Below, in pieces: positions 6,383 to 14,796 of a stretch of DNA of 64,000 nucleotides. The notes beneath the pieces were generated by a model, which was not told the DNA's origin, made no database searches, and saw only the letters and a list, made by a program, of their open reading frames with translations. This DNA comes from Pseudodesulfovibrio alkaliphilus. GTDB taxonomy: Bacteria; Desulfobacterota; Desulfovibrionia; Desulfovibrionales; Desulfovibrionaceae. How positions within the stretch are numbered: the stretch's first letter is position 1; each line of letters opens with the position of its first letter. The stretch covers positions 248,001 to 312,000 of the forward strand of contig NZ_WODC01000001.1 of assembly GCF_009729555.1 (NCBI RefSeq), in the 5' to 3' direction. The position numbers were made by a program, and so were the translations under genes.

Positions 6383-8139
6383 TGGTCGTCTGCCTCATCC
6401 GGGTCGCTCGTCCACGCTTCGTCCTGCGTCTCGTCCGCCTCTTCCCGCTCCGCCATCAGCGCGAGTTCTCCGGCCGCCTCGCGGTCCATGTTCGCGGCGA
6501 GTTCCGGCCAGAGGCCGACCAGCCAGGAACGGGTTGCCGCCGTCCGCTCCTCGTACCGGGCCAGGGCCGCCCCGTGCAGCCGGGCGGCCTCGGCCTCCAG
6601 GCGGTCCAGCCCGTCGTCGTTATCAAGGATCACATCGCAGACGGCCAGCTTGTCCGCCTCGGGCCACTGCCAGGAATCGAACACGGCCAGGGTTTCGGCG
6701 TCCAGCCCCCGCGCCAGGCGCAACGCTCCGGTGCGCAGGGCCTCCGGGCAGCGCACCCCGGCCACCATGTCCACCACTCCGTCGGTGTGCCAGCCCCCCT
6801 CCAGCAGCAGCGGCACCTCGGCATAGACCACGGACGCGTCACGGTGGGCGCGGAAGAACTCCTCGCAGCGGTGCCGGACCATGGGATGAATCATGTCCAT
6901 GACCTCGCGCCGAAGCCCTTCGGAGTTCCGCATGGCCGCCAGGAGGGCGGGGCGGTCCACCCCGCCGTCGCCGCGCAGATAGGCACTCCCGTAGCGTTGG
7001 CCGAGCATGGTCGCCCCGTCGCCGCCCGGCTCGTAGAGCCAGCCCACGGCCTCGTCGGCGCTGAAGCAGGCATGTCCCTGTCGGCAAAGAAACCCGAGCA
7101 GGGCCGACTTGCCGCTGCCCGGCATGCCCACGATGCCCACCCGCAGACACTCCCTGGGCAGGGCGGCCAGCAGGGAGCGGAAATCCTCTGGGGGCTCGCG
7201 CCACAGAATGAGCGGCTCCCCCGTGGCCGGATGACGCAGACCGAGATGAAAGGCGTGAAGCATCTGGCGCGGGGCCAGCCCGGCCAGAATGTCGGGTCTG
7301 CGCGTCCACTGGGCGTTCTCACGCGGCCCGTAGACCGCATCGCCCAGCAGAGGATGCCCCAGATGGGCCATGTGAACCCGAATCTGGTGGGTCCGTCCGG
7401 TGTGGATGCGCACGGCCACGAGGCTGGCCAGCCCACGCGGCCCGGTCCACAACACCCTGTAGTCGCTGCGGGCCTCGCGCCCCCCCCTTGGCGTGACAGC
7501 CATGCGCGTCTTGTGGGTCGGATGCCTGCCTATGGGGGCGTCGACGGTTCCCCTGGCCGGATCCGGCCGCCCGTGAACAATGGCCAGATAGGTCTTGCAC
7601 ACCCGACGCAACGCGAAATCGGCGGCCAGCCGCAGCCTGACCGCCTCGCTGCGGGCAACGGCAATGAGACCCGAGGTATCCTTGTCCAGCCGATGAACAA
7701 TGCCAGGCCGCTGACGGTCCATGCCCGAAAGTCCGGCAGCCATGTCCGGCCAGCGGTGCAGCAGGTGGTTGACCAGGGTGGGCCCCGGCTCGCCCGGCGC
7801 GGGGTGAGTGGTCAGCCCGGCCCGCTTGTCGACGACCGCGAGATGTTCATCCTCAAAGACCACGGCCACCTCGCCGGGCACGGCACGGGCCTCGGCATCG
7901 GCCGCGGGCGGCCCCCCGTCGCCCAGGCGCAAGGTCTCGCCGCCCGAGAGGACATGCTTGCCCCGGATCACGGCCTCGCCGTCCACCAGAGCCAGCCCGG
8001 CCTCGATCCACTCCTTGGCCCGGCCACGCGACACCCCCTCGTCCGCCAGCTCCCTCGCCCAAAACCTGTCAAGCCGCAGTCCCCGATCCGATGGCGCGAC
8101 CACGCGCTCCCAGCTCCGTTTTTCCGCTTTGATGCTCAT
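6379..8139 (-). CDS. coaE: Fusion: RluD-type 23S rRNA pseudouridine synthase + dephospho-CoA kinase
   Basis: 586 residues with two enzymes in one chain. Residues 10-80 are an S4-like RNA-binding domain. Residues 95-320 are the pseudouridine synthase, with catalytic Asp152 in HRLDKDTSG and RIHTGRTHQIRVH. From about 331 a dephospho-CoA kinase begins, with P-loop GMPGSGKS (338-345), FSADEAVGWLYEPGG, HPMVRHR and VPLLLEGGW, the last steps needed to phosphorylate the 3' hydroxyl of dephospho-CoA. An acidic tail ends the protein. Both halves keep their catalytic motifs, so both activities are expected. There is no stop or frame change at the junction. The ATG at 8139 lies in a divergent region shared with upp. 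Confidence 0.88.
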   Translation of the reverse strand: MSIKAEKRSWERVVAPSDRGLRLDRFWARELADEGVSRGRAKEWIEAGLALVDGEAVIRGKHVLSGGETLRLGDGGPPAADAEARAVPGEVAVVFEDEHLAVVDKRAGLTTHPAPGEPGPTLVNHLLHRWPDMAAGLSGMDRQRPGIVHRLDKDTSGLIAVARSEAVRLRLAADFALRRVCKTYLAIVHGRPDPARGTVDAPIGRHPTHKTRMAVTPRGGREARSDYRVLWTGPRGLASLVAVRIHTGRTHQIRVHMAHLGHPLLGDAVYGPRENAQWTRRPDILAGLAPRQMLHAFHLGLRHPATGEPLILWREPPEDFRSLLAALPRECLRVGIVGMPGSGKSALLGFLCRQGHACFSADEAVGWLYEPGGDGATMLGQRYGSAYLRGDGGVDRPALLAAMRNSEGLRREVMDMIHPMVRHRCEEFFRAHRDASVVYAEVPLLLEGGWHTDGVVDMVAGVRCPEALRTGALRLARGLDAETLAVFDSWQWPEADKLAVCDVILDNDDGLDRLEAEAARLHGAALARYEERTAATRSWLVGLWPELAANMDREAAGELALMAEREEADETQDEAWTSDPDEADDQ

Positions 8140-8215
8140 GCCTCACGATATACCGGGAATCATTGGAAAGCAAAAACCATTTTCCCGCGAGTTCCCGCAG
8201 ACGGCCAATTTACCC

Positions 8216-8244
8216 TTGACCCGACAGGGGCGGGAGACTAGAAA
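8216..8244 (+). promoter_or_regulatory. Predicted sigma70 promoter of upp
   Basis: TTGACC (8216-8221), a 17-base spacer and TAGAAA (8239-8244), about 70 bases before the upp start codon. Confidence 0.4.
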
Positions 8245-8316
8245 AGGAAAGTTTTGCACAGCGGCGTTCATCCGCCGTCCTTCATCCAACCCAACATCGC
8301 ACCAAGGGGGAGTTTC

Positions 8317-8943
8317 GTGGCCCTACACGTGGTTGACCACCCGCTCATCCGGCACAAGATCGGCATCCTTCGCAAACATGACATTTCCACCAGCCGCTTC
8401 CGCCAGTTGGCGAACGAAGTTACCCGGCTCCTGACATACGAGGCCACCAAGGACTTTGAGACGGAGAAGATCACCATTGAGGGATGGGCCGGCGAGGTGG
8501 AGGTGGACTCCATCAAGGGCAAGAAGGTCACGGTGGTGCCCATCCTGCGCGCCGGGCTCGGCATGATGGACGGCGTCTTCGACATGATCCCCGGCGCCAA
8601 GGCATCGGTGGTGGGCTTCTACCGCGACGAGGAGAGCCTGGAGCCTGTGCAGTACTACGTCAAGCTCGCCAGCCAGATGGAGGAGCGCACCGCCCTGATC
8701 CTGGACCCCATGCTGGCCACCGGGGGCACGCTGAATGCCACCATCAAGCTGCTCAAGGATTCGGGCTGCAAGTCCATCCGGGGGCTTTTCCTCTGCGCCG
8801 CGCCCGAGGGTATCGAACGCATCCTGGGCGAGCACCCGGACGTGGATATTTACGTTGCGGCCGTTGACGAAAAGCTCAACGACATCGGCTACATCATTCC
8901 CGGCCTCGGAGACGCCGGGGACAAGATATTCGGCACCAAATAG
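8317..8943 (+). CDS. upp: Uracil phosphoribosyltransferase
   Basis: 208 residues, the standard length when the GTG at 8317 is used; GGGGGAG lies just upstream. It makes UMP from uracil and PRPP in pyrimidine salvage. Visible are [15 protein letters not shown], the PRPP-binding loop [13 protein letters not shown], and the C-terminal uracil-binding [17 protein letters not shown]. The uracil permease gene follows, separated by a strong hairpin terminator, so import and salvage are physically linked. Confidence 0.96.
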   Translation: MALHVVDHPLIRHKIGILRKHDISTSRFRQLANEVTRLLTYEATKDFETEKITIEGWAGEVEVDSIKGKKVTVVPILRAGLGMMDGVFDMIPGAKASVVGFYRDEESLEPVQYYVKLASQMEERTALILDPMLATGGTLNATIKLLKDSGCKSIRGLFLCAAPEGIERILGEHPDVDIYVAAVDEKLNDIGYIIPGLGDAGDKIFGTK

Positions 8944-8950
8944 GGAGTCG

Positions 8951-8978
8951 GGCACGCCGGGCGGCGTGCCTTTTTTTT
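8951..8978 (+). terminator. Rho-independent terminator between upp and uraA
   Basis: An 8-bp perfect stem GGCACGCC/GGCGTGCC with loop GGGC is followed by eight T. It would end or reduce upp transcripts before the permease gene. Confidence 0.85.
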
Positions 8979-9036
8979 GGGGGAGTCTTACCGGGGCCGA
9001 CGGGGTGTCGGCCGCAACACGAGGAGGAGTCGCAAG

Positions 9037-10407
9037 ATGCGTGAGGTTCATTCCACGGAGTACAGTTTCAAACCCAAGGATGCGCTGCTGGGCGCCCAGA
9101 TGCTCTTTGTCGCCTTCGGCGCACTGGTGCTGGTGCCGCTGCTCACCGGCCTTGACGCCAACGTGGCCCTGTTCACGGCCGGGGCGGGAACCCTGGTCTT
9201 CCAGGTCATCACCCGCGGCAGGGTGCCCGTGTTCCTGGCCTCAAGCTTCGCCTTCATCGCCCCCATCATCTACGGCGTCCAGACCTGGGGCATTCCCGCA
9301 ACCATGTGCGGCCTCTTCGGAGCGGGTGTCATGTACATGGTCATCAGCCTCCTGGTGCGTATCTTTGGCGTGGGCATGTTGCGTCGCATCCTCCCCCCGG
9401 TGGTCACCGGCCCGGTAATCATGGTCATCGGCCTGGTGCTGGCCCCGGTGGCCGTCCACATGGCCATGGGCCGTACCGGCGACGGCTCGGCATGGCTCGT
9501 GCCAAACGCCACGGCCATGATTATCGCGGGCGTGGCCCTTGTCACCACGGTCTTCGCCTCACTGCTCGGCAGGGGGTGGATCAAGCTCATCCCCATCCTG
9601 CTCGGCATCGTTGCAGGCTACACCACCTCCCTGGTCCTCGACTTCACCGGCTTCACCGCCGCCACCCAGGCCGCCTTCGATCCCGGCCAACTGCCCAACT
9701 GGACAGGCTCCGCCCTGATCGGCTTCGAGGCCGTGGCACAGGCACCCCTGCTGGCCGTGCCCAACTTCGTCTTCCCGGAATGGAGCGCCGAGGCGCTGCT
9801 GTTCATCGTGCCAGTGGCCATCGCCCCGGCCATCGAGCATTTCGGCGACATCCTGGCCATCGGCGGCATCTCGGGAAAAGACTACGTCAAAGACCCCGGC
9901 ATCCAGCGGACCATGCTCGGCGACGGCGTAGCCACCTCCCTGGCCGCCACCCTGGGCGGCCCGCCCAACACCACCTACTCCGAGGTCTCGGGCGCTGTGG
10001 CCCTGACCCGCGCCTTCAACCCGGCCATCATGACCTGGGCGGCCATCACGGCCATTGTCCTCGCCTTTGTGGGCAAACTCGGCGCGTTCCTCTCCACCAT
10101 CCCGACCCCGGTCATGGGCGGAATCATGATCCTGCTTTTCGGGGCCATCACCGTCATCGGCATCAACACCCTGGTCCGGGCAGGCAATGACCTGATGCTG
10201 CCGCGCAACCTGGCTATCGTGGCCATCATCCTGGTGGTCGGCATCGGCGGCATGACCTTTGACCTGGTCATCGTCAAGCTGGGCGGCATCGGCCTTGCGG
10301 GCATCGTGGGCGTACTGCTCAACCTCGTGCTCCCCTGCAAGGACTGCAACGACCCCCTGCCCGACGAAATCGCCCCGGCAGGCCCGGACCACCGTACCGA
10401 CCTCTAG
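9037..10407 (+). CDS. uraA: Uracil/xanthine permease (NCS2 family)
   Basis: 456 residues from the ATG at 9037, which has GAGGAGGAG upstream. It has about 12-14 hydrophobic segments. Family features: LLGAQMLFVAFGALVLVPLLTG at the start, the SFAFIAPII stretch of the substrate-binding repeat, AIEHFGDILAIGGISGKDY with its conserved glutamate, and GGPPNTTYSE. It should import uracil by proton symport. It lies directly after upp and beyond a terminator, so it probably depends partly on read-through or its own promoter. Confidence 0.93.
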   Translation: MREVHSTEYSFKPKDALLGAQMLFVAFGALVLVPLLTGLDANVALFTAGAGTLVFQVITRGRVPVFLASSFAFIAPIIYGVQTWGIPATMCGLFGAGVMYMVISLLVRIFGVGMLRRILPPVVTGPVIMVIGLVLAPVAVHMAMGRTGDGSAWLVPNATAMIIAGVALVTTVFASLLGRGWIKLIPILLGIVAGYTTSLVLDFTGFTAATQAAFDPGQLPNWTGSALIGFEAVAQAPLLAVPNFVFPEWSAEALLFIVPVAIAPAIEHFGDILAIGGISGKDYVKDPGIQRTMLGDGVATSLAATLGGPPNTTYSEVSGAVALTRAFNPAIMTWAAITAIVLAFVGKLGAFLSTIPTPVMGGIMILLFGAITVIGINTLVRAGNDLMLPRNLAIVAIILVVGIGGMTFDLVIVKLGGIGLAGIVGVLLNLVLPCKDCNDPLPDEIAPAGPDHRTDL

Positions 10408-10410
10408 CAG

Positions 10411-10630
10411 ACAGTTGAAAAATGGCCATCTGCGTCGTTGCTTCAAAAAGGTCACACCTCCGCAGGACAGCGGATTTGGACGTCGGCCCAGCCGACGCCC
10501 CGAAGGGGTGAGCCCCAGGACGGGGCGAATCAACCCCCCGCGTGCAGGGAGTACACTTCGGCCTTGACCTTTTTCCGCGCCTCGCTTCTCACCATTTTTA
10601 AACAATCTGCATGTTCTGACTTTTCCAACG
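10411..10630. repeat. Dispersed intergenic palindromic repeat, copy A (with insertion)
   Basis: The segment shares long near-identical blocks with 37566-37708: TGCGTCGTTGCTTCAAAAAG, the AGTAC.CTTCGGCCTTGA block, and CTCACCATTTTT. The ends, GTTGAAAAATGG and CCATTTTTAAAC, are imperfect inverted repeats, so the unit can fold on itself. This copy carries about 80 extra bases (around 10460-10538) containing the hairpins CGTCGGC-CCA-GCCGACG and CCCCG...CGGGG. It has no coding frame and behaves like a MITE- or REP-like element. Confidence 0.7.
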
Positions 10631-10651
10631 ACCAGCCAAGCCCCTACCACC

Positions 10652-10683
10652 GGCCGGGAGCGCGACGCTCCCGGCCATTTTTT
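10652..10683 (+). terminator. Rho-independent terminator
   Basis: A perfect 10-bp stem GGCCGGGAGC/GCTCCCGGCC is followed by A and six T. It is the likely end of the uraA transcript, beyond the repeat element. Confidence 0.8.
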
Positions 10684-10743
10684 GCATTGGACCCGGCCAA
10701 GGGAACCCGGTATGAAAAAGCGATCCATCCAAGGGAGACGACA

Positions 10744-11502
10744 ATGCGCGAAACCGTGACCGGACTGGTCCTGACCCTCAACGGCGAACGGCTGCTCGAA
10801 AAATGCCTCACCTCGCTCGACTTCTGCGACGAACTGCTGGTGGTGGATTCGGGCTCATCCGACCGCACCCGCGAGATAGCCGAGGCATGCGGGGCCAGAA
10901 TCATCGTCAACCCCTGGCCCGGGCCGGTGGCCCAGTTCGCACTCGCTCTGGCCCAAGTGCGGACCGACTGGGTCGTTTCCTTAGACCAGGACGAATACCT
11001 GACCGACGAGCTGCGCCAGACCATCGTGGCCCGGCTGGCCATGCAGGAGCAGGTGGCAGGATACTATGTGTCGCGCAGTTCCTTTTATTTCAACAGGTTC
11101 ATGAAGCACTCTGGCTGGTATCCAGACCTTCTGCTGCGCGTGTTCCGCCTGGGGCGCATGGAGGTCTCGGCCAGCGGGGCCCACTACCACTTCACCCCGC
11201 AGGGCGAAACGGGCAGGCTCGCGGGCGACATCCACCACTATCCCTACGAGTCCTTCCGACAGCACATGGACAAGATCAACTACTACGCGGAGGAAGGAGC
11301 CAAGGCCCTGCGAGAGAAGGGACGCCGGGGCGGCCCAGCCGCAGCCCTGCTCCACGGCGCGGGCCGCTTCCTCAAGCTCTATCTGCTCAAGCTCGGACTG
11401 CTCGACGGCAAGGCCGGATTCTACAACGCCATGGCCGGATTCTACTACGCCTTCCAGAAATACGTCCGCATTGAGGAAACCAACAAATGGGGCAATAACT
11501 GA
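10744..11502 (+). CDS. Family 2 glycosyltransferase (WaaE/KdtX-like)
   Basis: 252 residues. The GT-A fold is evident: TGLVLTLNGERLLEKCLTSL at the N-terminus, VVDSGSSDRTREIAE, then SLDQDEYLTDEL, whose D-x-D is the metal/nucleotide-sugar site. The C-terminal part (HHYPYESFRQHMDKINYYAEEGA) resembles LPS-core glucosyltransferases of the WaaE type. It probably adds a sugar to the lipopolysaccharide core on the cytoplasmic face; donor and acceptor are unknown. AAGGGAG precedes the ATG by about seven bases. It stands alone between a terminator and mscS. Confidence 0.8.
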   Translation: MRETVTGLVLTLNGERLLEKCLTSLDFCDELLVVDSGSSDRTREIAEACGARIIVNPWPGPVAQFALALAQVRTDWVVSLDQDEYLTDELRQTIVARLAMQEQVAGYYVSRSSFYFNRFMKHSGWYPDLLLRVFRLGRMEVSASGAHYHFTPQGETGRLAGDIHHYPYESFRQHMDKINYYAEEGAKALREKGRRGGPAAALLHGAGRFLKLYLLKLGLLDGKAGFYNAMAGFYYAFQKYVRIEETNKWGNN

Positions 11503-11629
11503 CCTGAATTTCCTTCATTATTTTGCCGGGAGTACTCCACACCCTGCCAGGTCGTGCCAGGGTCCGCCATGAAAGGCCGCGACGACTGACCGCTCCCGGC
11601 GCAACACCACCAGCCCTTCAGGAGGCGTC

Positions 11630-12466
11630 ATGAATCCCCTGGACACCCAGACCGTGCAATCCCTGCTCGAACAGACCGTCACTCTTGTCTCCATTCACGG
11701 ACTCAACCTCGTTATCGCCCTGATCATCTTCTTCGTGGGGCGGGCCGTGGCGGACAAGGTGGCCGGACTGGCCCGAACCATGATGATCAAGACCCATGTG
11801 GACGACACCCTGCGCTCGTTTTTGCGCAATGTCATCTATTACGCCCTGCTGGCCGCGGTCACGGTCATGGCGCTGGGCCAGGCGGGACTGAACGTGACCT
11901 CCTTCCTGGCCGTGCTGGGTGCCGCGGGTCTGGCTGTGGGTCTGGCTCTCAAGGACTCGCTCTCGAACTTTGCGGCCGGAGTCATGCTCATCATGCTCAA
12001 GTTCTTCAAGCGCGGAGACTGGGTGACTGTGGCCGGGGAGTCGGGCACGGTAAAATCCGTGAGCATCTTCAACACCATCCTGACCACCGCCGACAACCGC
12101 ATGGTCATCGTACCGAACTCGGCCATCCTTGCTGGCACCATCGTCAACGTCACGGCCAACGAGACGCGCCGCGTGGATATGGTCATGGGCATCGGCTACG
12201 GCGACGACCTGCTCAAGGCCAAGGAGCTGCTCCGCAAGATCGTCACCGAAGACCCCAGGGTGCTGCCCGAGCCCGCCCCGGTCATCCAGGTCCTTGAGCT
12301 GGGTGAATCGTCGGTCAACTTCGCGGTCAGGCCGTGGGTCAAGACCTCGGACTACTGGGCCGTCTACTTCGCCATCACCGAGAAGGTGAAACTCGTCTTT
12401 GACCAGGAAGGCATCTCCATCCCCTTCCCGCAGCGCGACGTGCACATCTATCCTGTCGAAAAATAA
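11630..12466 (+). CDS. mscS: Small-conductance mechanosensitive channel (MscS family)
   Basis: 278 residues. Three membrane segments lie at about 20-40, 60-85 and 90-125, the third being the Gly/Ala-rich pore helix (FLAVLGAAGLAVGLALKDSLSNFAAGVML). The soluble beta domain follows, with FKRGDWVTVAGESGTVKSV and NRMVIVPNSAILAGTIVN, and a C-terminal alpha/beta domain ending in GISIPFPQRDVHI. It opens under membrane tension to release solutes during osmotic downshock. AGGAGG lies upstream of the ATG. A bidirectional terminator follows, shared with lpxB. Confidence 0.93.
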   Translation: MNPLDTQTVQSLLEQTVTLVSIHGLNLVIALIIFFVGRAVADKVAGLARTMMIKTHVDDTLRSFLRNVIYYALLAAVTVMALGQAGLNVTSFLAVLGAAGLAVGLALKDSLSNFAAGVMLIMLKFFKRGDWVTVAGESGTVKSVSIFNTILTTADNRMVIVPNSAILAGTIVNVTANETRRVDMVMGIGYGDDLLKAKELLRKIVTEDPRVLPEPAPVIQVLELGESSVNFAVRPWVKTSDYWAVYFAITEKVKLVFDQEGISIPFPQRDVHIYPVEK

Positions 12467-12492
12467 AAAAAGGGAGCCGGAAGGCTCCCTTC
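12464..12492. terminator. Bidirectional terminator between mscS and lpxB
   Basis: AGGGAGCC-GGAA-GGCTCCCT is a perfect 8-bp stem with a stable tetraloop. A run of A on its left serves as a T run for the minus-strand lpxB transcript; TTCT follows on the plus strand. Confidence 0.75.
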
Positions 12493-12513
12493 TCCCGTGC
12501 AGCCAGAAAGGAA

Positions 12514-13650
12514 TCAGTCGAGGGATGCCAGATCGTCCAGAATGATGGCCGCGGCCCGCGCCGCAGCCCCTGGCTCACCCACCATGGATCGCAGCCCGGC
12601 AAGATCGCGCCGGACCGAGGCGAGGGCGTCCGGCGAATCGAGCCAGACGGTGGCGGCAGCGGCCAGTTGCCGGGCCGTGGCCCGCTCTTGGACAAGCTCC
12701 GGGTACACCTCCCGTCCAGCGATGAGATTGGGAAGACTGATGTGGGGCACCCGAATCAGCATCCGGCCCATCAGTGCCGAAAGTGCCGAGACCCGGTAGG
12801 CCACCACCACCGGGGTGCCGATGAGGGCGGTCTCAAGAGTGACCGTGCCAGAGGCCGCAAGCATCATCGAACAAACGCGAAAGGTCTCGTACCGGGCCTC
12901 GGGTCCGACTATCTCGACCTCAATATCGCTGCCCCACAACGAGCGCAGCCGCTCGGCATCCATGCCCGGAGCGCGGACGATGACAAAACGCAAGCCAGGT
13001 CGTTTCTCGCGCAGGAGGCGCGCCGCCTTGGCAAACTCGGGCAGCAGGGTCGAGACCTCCCTGGTCCGGCTGCCGGGCAGCAGGCCGACGAGGTTTTCAT
13101 CCACGGCCATGGCGTCGAGCCGCTCAAGGGGCAACACGTCCATGAGCGGATGGCCCACATACTCCACATCCATGGCGTGGCGGGCATAAAAATCCTTCTC
13201 AAAGGGCAGGATGCAGACGACCCGGCGGACATGCTCGCGCAAGAACTCCACCCGCTTCGGTCGCCATGCCCAGAGCTGGGGGCTGATGTAGTAGTAGACC
13301 GGGATACCCAGCTCCCGAGCCATCCTGGCAACGCGAAAGTTGAACTCCGGGCAGTCGATGAGCACCACGGCCCGAGGCCGTACGGCCATGAAGGCCAGCC
13401 GGATGCGCCGCAAAAGAAGCAGGATGCGCGGCAGACCCCCCAGAATTTCGGTGATGCCCACCAGCGAAATAAGGCCCATGTCGTATCGGGTCTCGAAGCC
13501 CAGGGCACCCATGGCCGGACCGCCCATGCCGGTGAAGCGCAGACAGGGTTCCCGTTCACGCAGCTGCTTCATCAACTCGGCCCCGTGCAGGTCGCCCGAT
13601 GCCTCGCCGACGTTGAACCAGATGGGGGCGTGTGCATTTTCCTTCAGCAT
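12514..13650 (-). CDS. lpxB: Lipid-A-disaccharide synthase
   Basis: 378 residues from the ATG at 13650. It joins lipid X and UDP-diacylglucosamine to make the lipid A disaccharide at the inner membrane. The N-terminal IWFNVGEASGDLHGAELM is the LpxB signature. GITEILGGLPRI, PEFNFRVARMA, YYISPQLWAWRPKRV, LLPGSRTREV and ASGTVTLETALIGTPVVVAYR follow in family order. The frame stays open to 13740 with further possible starts (13668, 13740), but 13650 gives the normal length. A Gfo/Idh oxidoreductase gene is divergent, beyond 144 bases. Confidence 0.93.
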   Translation of the reverse strand: MLKENAHAPIWFNVGEASGDLHGAELMKQLREREPCLRFTGMGGPAMGALGFETRYDMGLISLVGITEILGGLPRILLLLRRIRLAFMAVRPRAVVLIDCPEFNFRVARMARELGIPVYYYISPQLWAWRPKRVEFLREHVRRVVCILPFEKDFYARHAMDVEYVGHPLMDVLPLERLDAMAVDENLVGLLPGSRTREVSTLLPEFAKAARLLREKRPGLRFVIVRAPGMDAERLRSLWGSDIEVEIVGPEARYETFRVCSMMLAASGTVTLETALIGTPVVVAYRVSALSALMGRMLIRVPHISLPNLIAGREVYPELVQERATARQLAAAATVWLDSPDALASVRRDLAGLRSMVGEPGAAARAAAIILDDLASLD

Positions 13651-13794
13651 GTCCGCTGAGTATCCCATGTCCGGCTTGGGGGCAAGGAGGGTGTACCCTC
13701 GTCGGGAAAGCGCTGCGGCCGGGGGTTGCCAATCGTGCACCGAGGGCGTAGTAAGGCGGGCTCAAGCACGAACTCTCAACAAGGAAACCCTGTC

Positions 13795-14715
13795 ATGCTG
13801 AAAGTCGGAGTTGTCGGTCTGGGCTGGATGGGACGCGTCCATCTGCGCAACTACACCGAAATGGCCGGAGTCCAGGTTATCGGCGTGGTCGATGTGGACT
13901 CCAAGGCGCGGGAAGAGGTCGCCACCCAGTTCGGCGTTGCTGCCTTCGCCACCCTTGAGGACCTGCTCGAACACGAGCTTGACGCCATCAGCGTCTGCGT
14001 GCCCACCAGCCTGCACCACGAGGCCGGGCTCAAGATCATTGAAAAGAAAATCAACCTGATCATCGAAAAACCCCTGGCCGCCACCGCCGCAGAAGGCGAA
14101 GAGCTGGTCCGCCGGGCCGGCGACATGGGCGTGGCCCTCATGGTCGGCCATGTCGAGCGGTTCAACCCGGCCGTGGCACGGGTCAAGGAACTGGTGGGCG
14201 ACGATGTCATCTCCATCCAGATCGAGCGCGTTGGCCCCTATCCGCCGCGCATCCAGGACGTGGGCGTGGTCAAGGATCTCGGCTCCCACGATATCGACCT
14301 CATCCGCCACATCACCGGCTCGGAGTTCAAGTCGGTCAACGCGGTCATGTCCACCACCCTGGGCAAGCACGAGGACAGTGCGCTGATAACCGCCCAGATG
14401 GAGAACGGCGCCCTGGCCAGCATCTCCACCAACTGGGTCACGCCATACAAGAGCCGCAAGATCCTGGTGGCCTGCGAATCCAAGTATATCGAAGCCAACC
14501 TGATCACCCAGGAGGTCAAGGAATACTCGGCCTTCTCCACCTACGACAAGAGCTATTCGGTGCGCGAATGGCCGCTGATGTTCCGCGAGCCGGTCAAGGA
14601 GGAGCTGACCCGGTTCCTGGCCGCCCTGCGCAACAACACGCCAGTGCCCATCCCCGGCGAGGACGGCTTGGCCGTGCTCCGGGTCTTCGAGCGCATATTC
14701 AGCCGCCAAGGGTAA
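13795..14715 (+). CDS. Gfo/Idh/MocA-family NAD(P)-dependent oxidoreductase
   Basis: 306 residues. The N-terminal Rossmann fold has VGVVGLGWMGRVHLRNY. The EKPLAA motif with its active-site lysine is at about residues 93-98, and the downstream domain contains GHVERFNPAV and the DLGSHDIDLIRHI helix. It likely oxidises or reduces a sugar, possibly a nucleotide sugar for lipopolysaccharide, because it sits next to lpxB. A GnnA-like UDP-GlcNAc 3-dehydrogenase role is conceivable, but no GnnB-type aminotransferase is adjacent. AAGGAAA lies upstream of the ATG at 13795. Confidence 0.85.
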   Translation: MLKVGVVGLGWMGRVHLRNYTEMAGVQVIGVVDVDSKAREEVATQFGVAAFATLEDLLEHELDAISVCVPTSLHHEAGLKIIEKKINLIIEKPLAATAAEGEELVRRAGDMGVALMVGHVERFNPAVARVKELVGDDVISIQIERVGPYPPRIQDVGVVKDLGSHDIDLIRHITGSEFKSVNAVMSTTLGKHEDSALITAQMENGALASISTNWVTPYKSRKILVACESKYIEANLITQEVKEYSAFSTYDKSYSVREWPLMFREPVKEELTRFLAALRNNTPVPIPGEDGLAVLRVFERIFSRQG

Positions 14716-14738
14716 TCCCGCTCCGGCAACACGAAAAA

Positions 14739-14774
14739 CGGCCCCGGCCCCTGCGCAATCAGGAGGCCGGGGCC
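14739..14774. terminator. Hairpin between convergent genes
   Basis: A perfect 11-bp stem, CGGCCCCGGCC with GGCCGGGGCCG, lies between the Gfo/Idh gene and the convergent BON lipoprotein gene. AAAAA lies on its left side, so it should work best for the minus-strand transcript. Confidence 0.65.
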
Positions 14775-14796
14775 GCTCTTCGTGGACAAGACGCTC

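Noticed and set aside
6382-8241. 619-codon open frame on the plus strand
   Set aside because: Antisense shadow of the RluD-CoaE fusion, with Pro/Gly/Arg/Gln-rich low-complexity composition.
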